Positions 34,869 to 38,778 of a DNA stretch of 38,778 nt are shown here, in pieces. The stretch is from Garicola koreensis (GTDB taxonomy: Bacteria > Actinomycetota > Actinomycetes > Actinomycetales > Micrococcaceae). The stretch's first letter is position 1. Every line of letters begins with the position of its first letter. The notes beneath the pieces are model-generated. The model did not search any database, had not been told where the DNA came from, and saw nothing but the letters and a program-made list of their open reading frames with translations. The stretch is from the NCBI RefSeq assembly GCF_014195445.1, contig NZ_JACIBT010000008.1, positions 1-38,778 on the forward strand. The letters are read 5' to 3'. The translations under genes and the position numbers were made by a program.

Positions 34869-38778
<3,910 letters not shown>

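Overview
The window is chromosomal DNA from a high-GC Gram-positive bacterium (Actinobacteria). The gene order, the r-protein extensions, and the absence of rpsN from the spc block and rpsD from the alpha block point to Micrococcaceae (Arthrobacter/Micrococcus/Nesterenkonia-like). The genus cannot be fixed from sequence reading alone. All 46 genes are core or near-core; no tRNA, rRNA, CRISPR array, IS element or prophage gene was found.

Layout, following the dominant minus-strand transcription from right to left: the 3' part of rpoC (cut by the window edge) with its terminator; a 720-bp gap holding a REP-like nested palindrome and the str promoter region; the str operon rpsL-rpsG-fusA-tuf, with a separate promoter candidate before tuf; a 475-bp gap with the tuf terminator, about 300 bp rich in inverted repeats, and the S10 promoter candidate; the S10 operon rpsJ-rplC-rplD-rplW-rplB-rpsS-rplV-rpsC-rplP-rpmC-rpsQ, ended by a classical U-tract terminator; the spc block rplN-rplX-rplE-rpsH-rplF-rplR-rpsE-rpmD-rplO; a hairpin; then secY-adk-map and infA-rpmJ-rpsM-rpsK-rpoA-rplQ, ended by a 26-bp stem; truA; an MFS sugar transporter; and rplM-rpsI with a good promoter and a 230-nt leader.

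The left 9 kb is cell-envelope and cofactor metabolism. glmM and glmS make glucosamine-1-phosphate and glucosamine-6-phosphate for peptidoglycan. acpS loads acyl carrier protein, nnr repairs hydrated NAD(P)H and alr makes D-alanine; these three follow glmS on the minus strand. A short plus-strand group reads coaA (CoA synthesis), a VanY-type D,D-carboxypeptidase lipoprotein, and mscL. glmS and coaA diverge from about 85 bp, and both look leaderless.

No wholly new multi-gene system is visible. The observations most worth checking are non-coding: the hairpin-rich tuf-rpsJ spacer, the REP-like palindrome between rpoC and rpsL, the hairpin leader of rplN, the dyads over the transporter promoter, and the leaderless promoters. 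Among the genes, the sharply different codon choice of glmS and the low-complexity extensions of L17, S5 and S3 stand out. All promoter, leader and hairpin calls come from reading the sequence by eye; no folding or database search was run.
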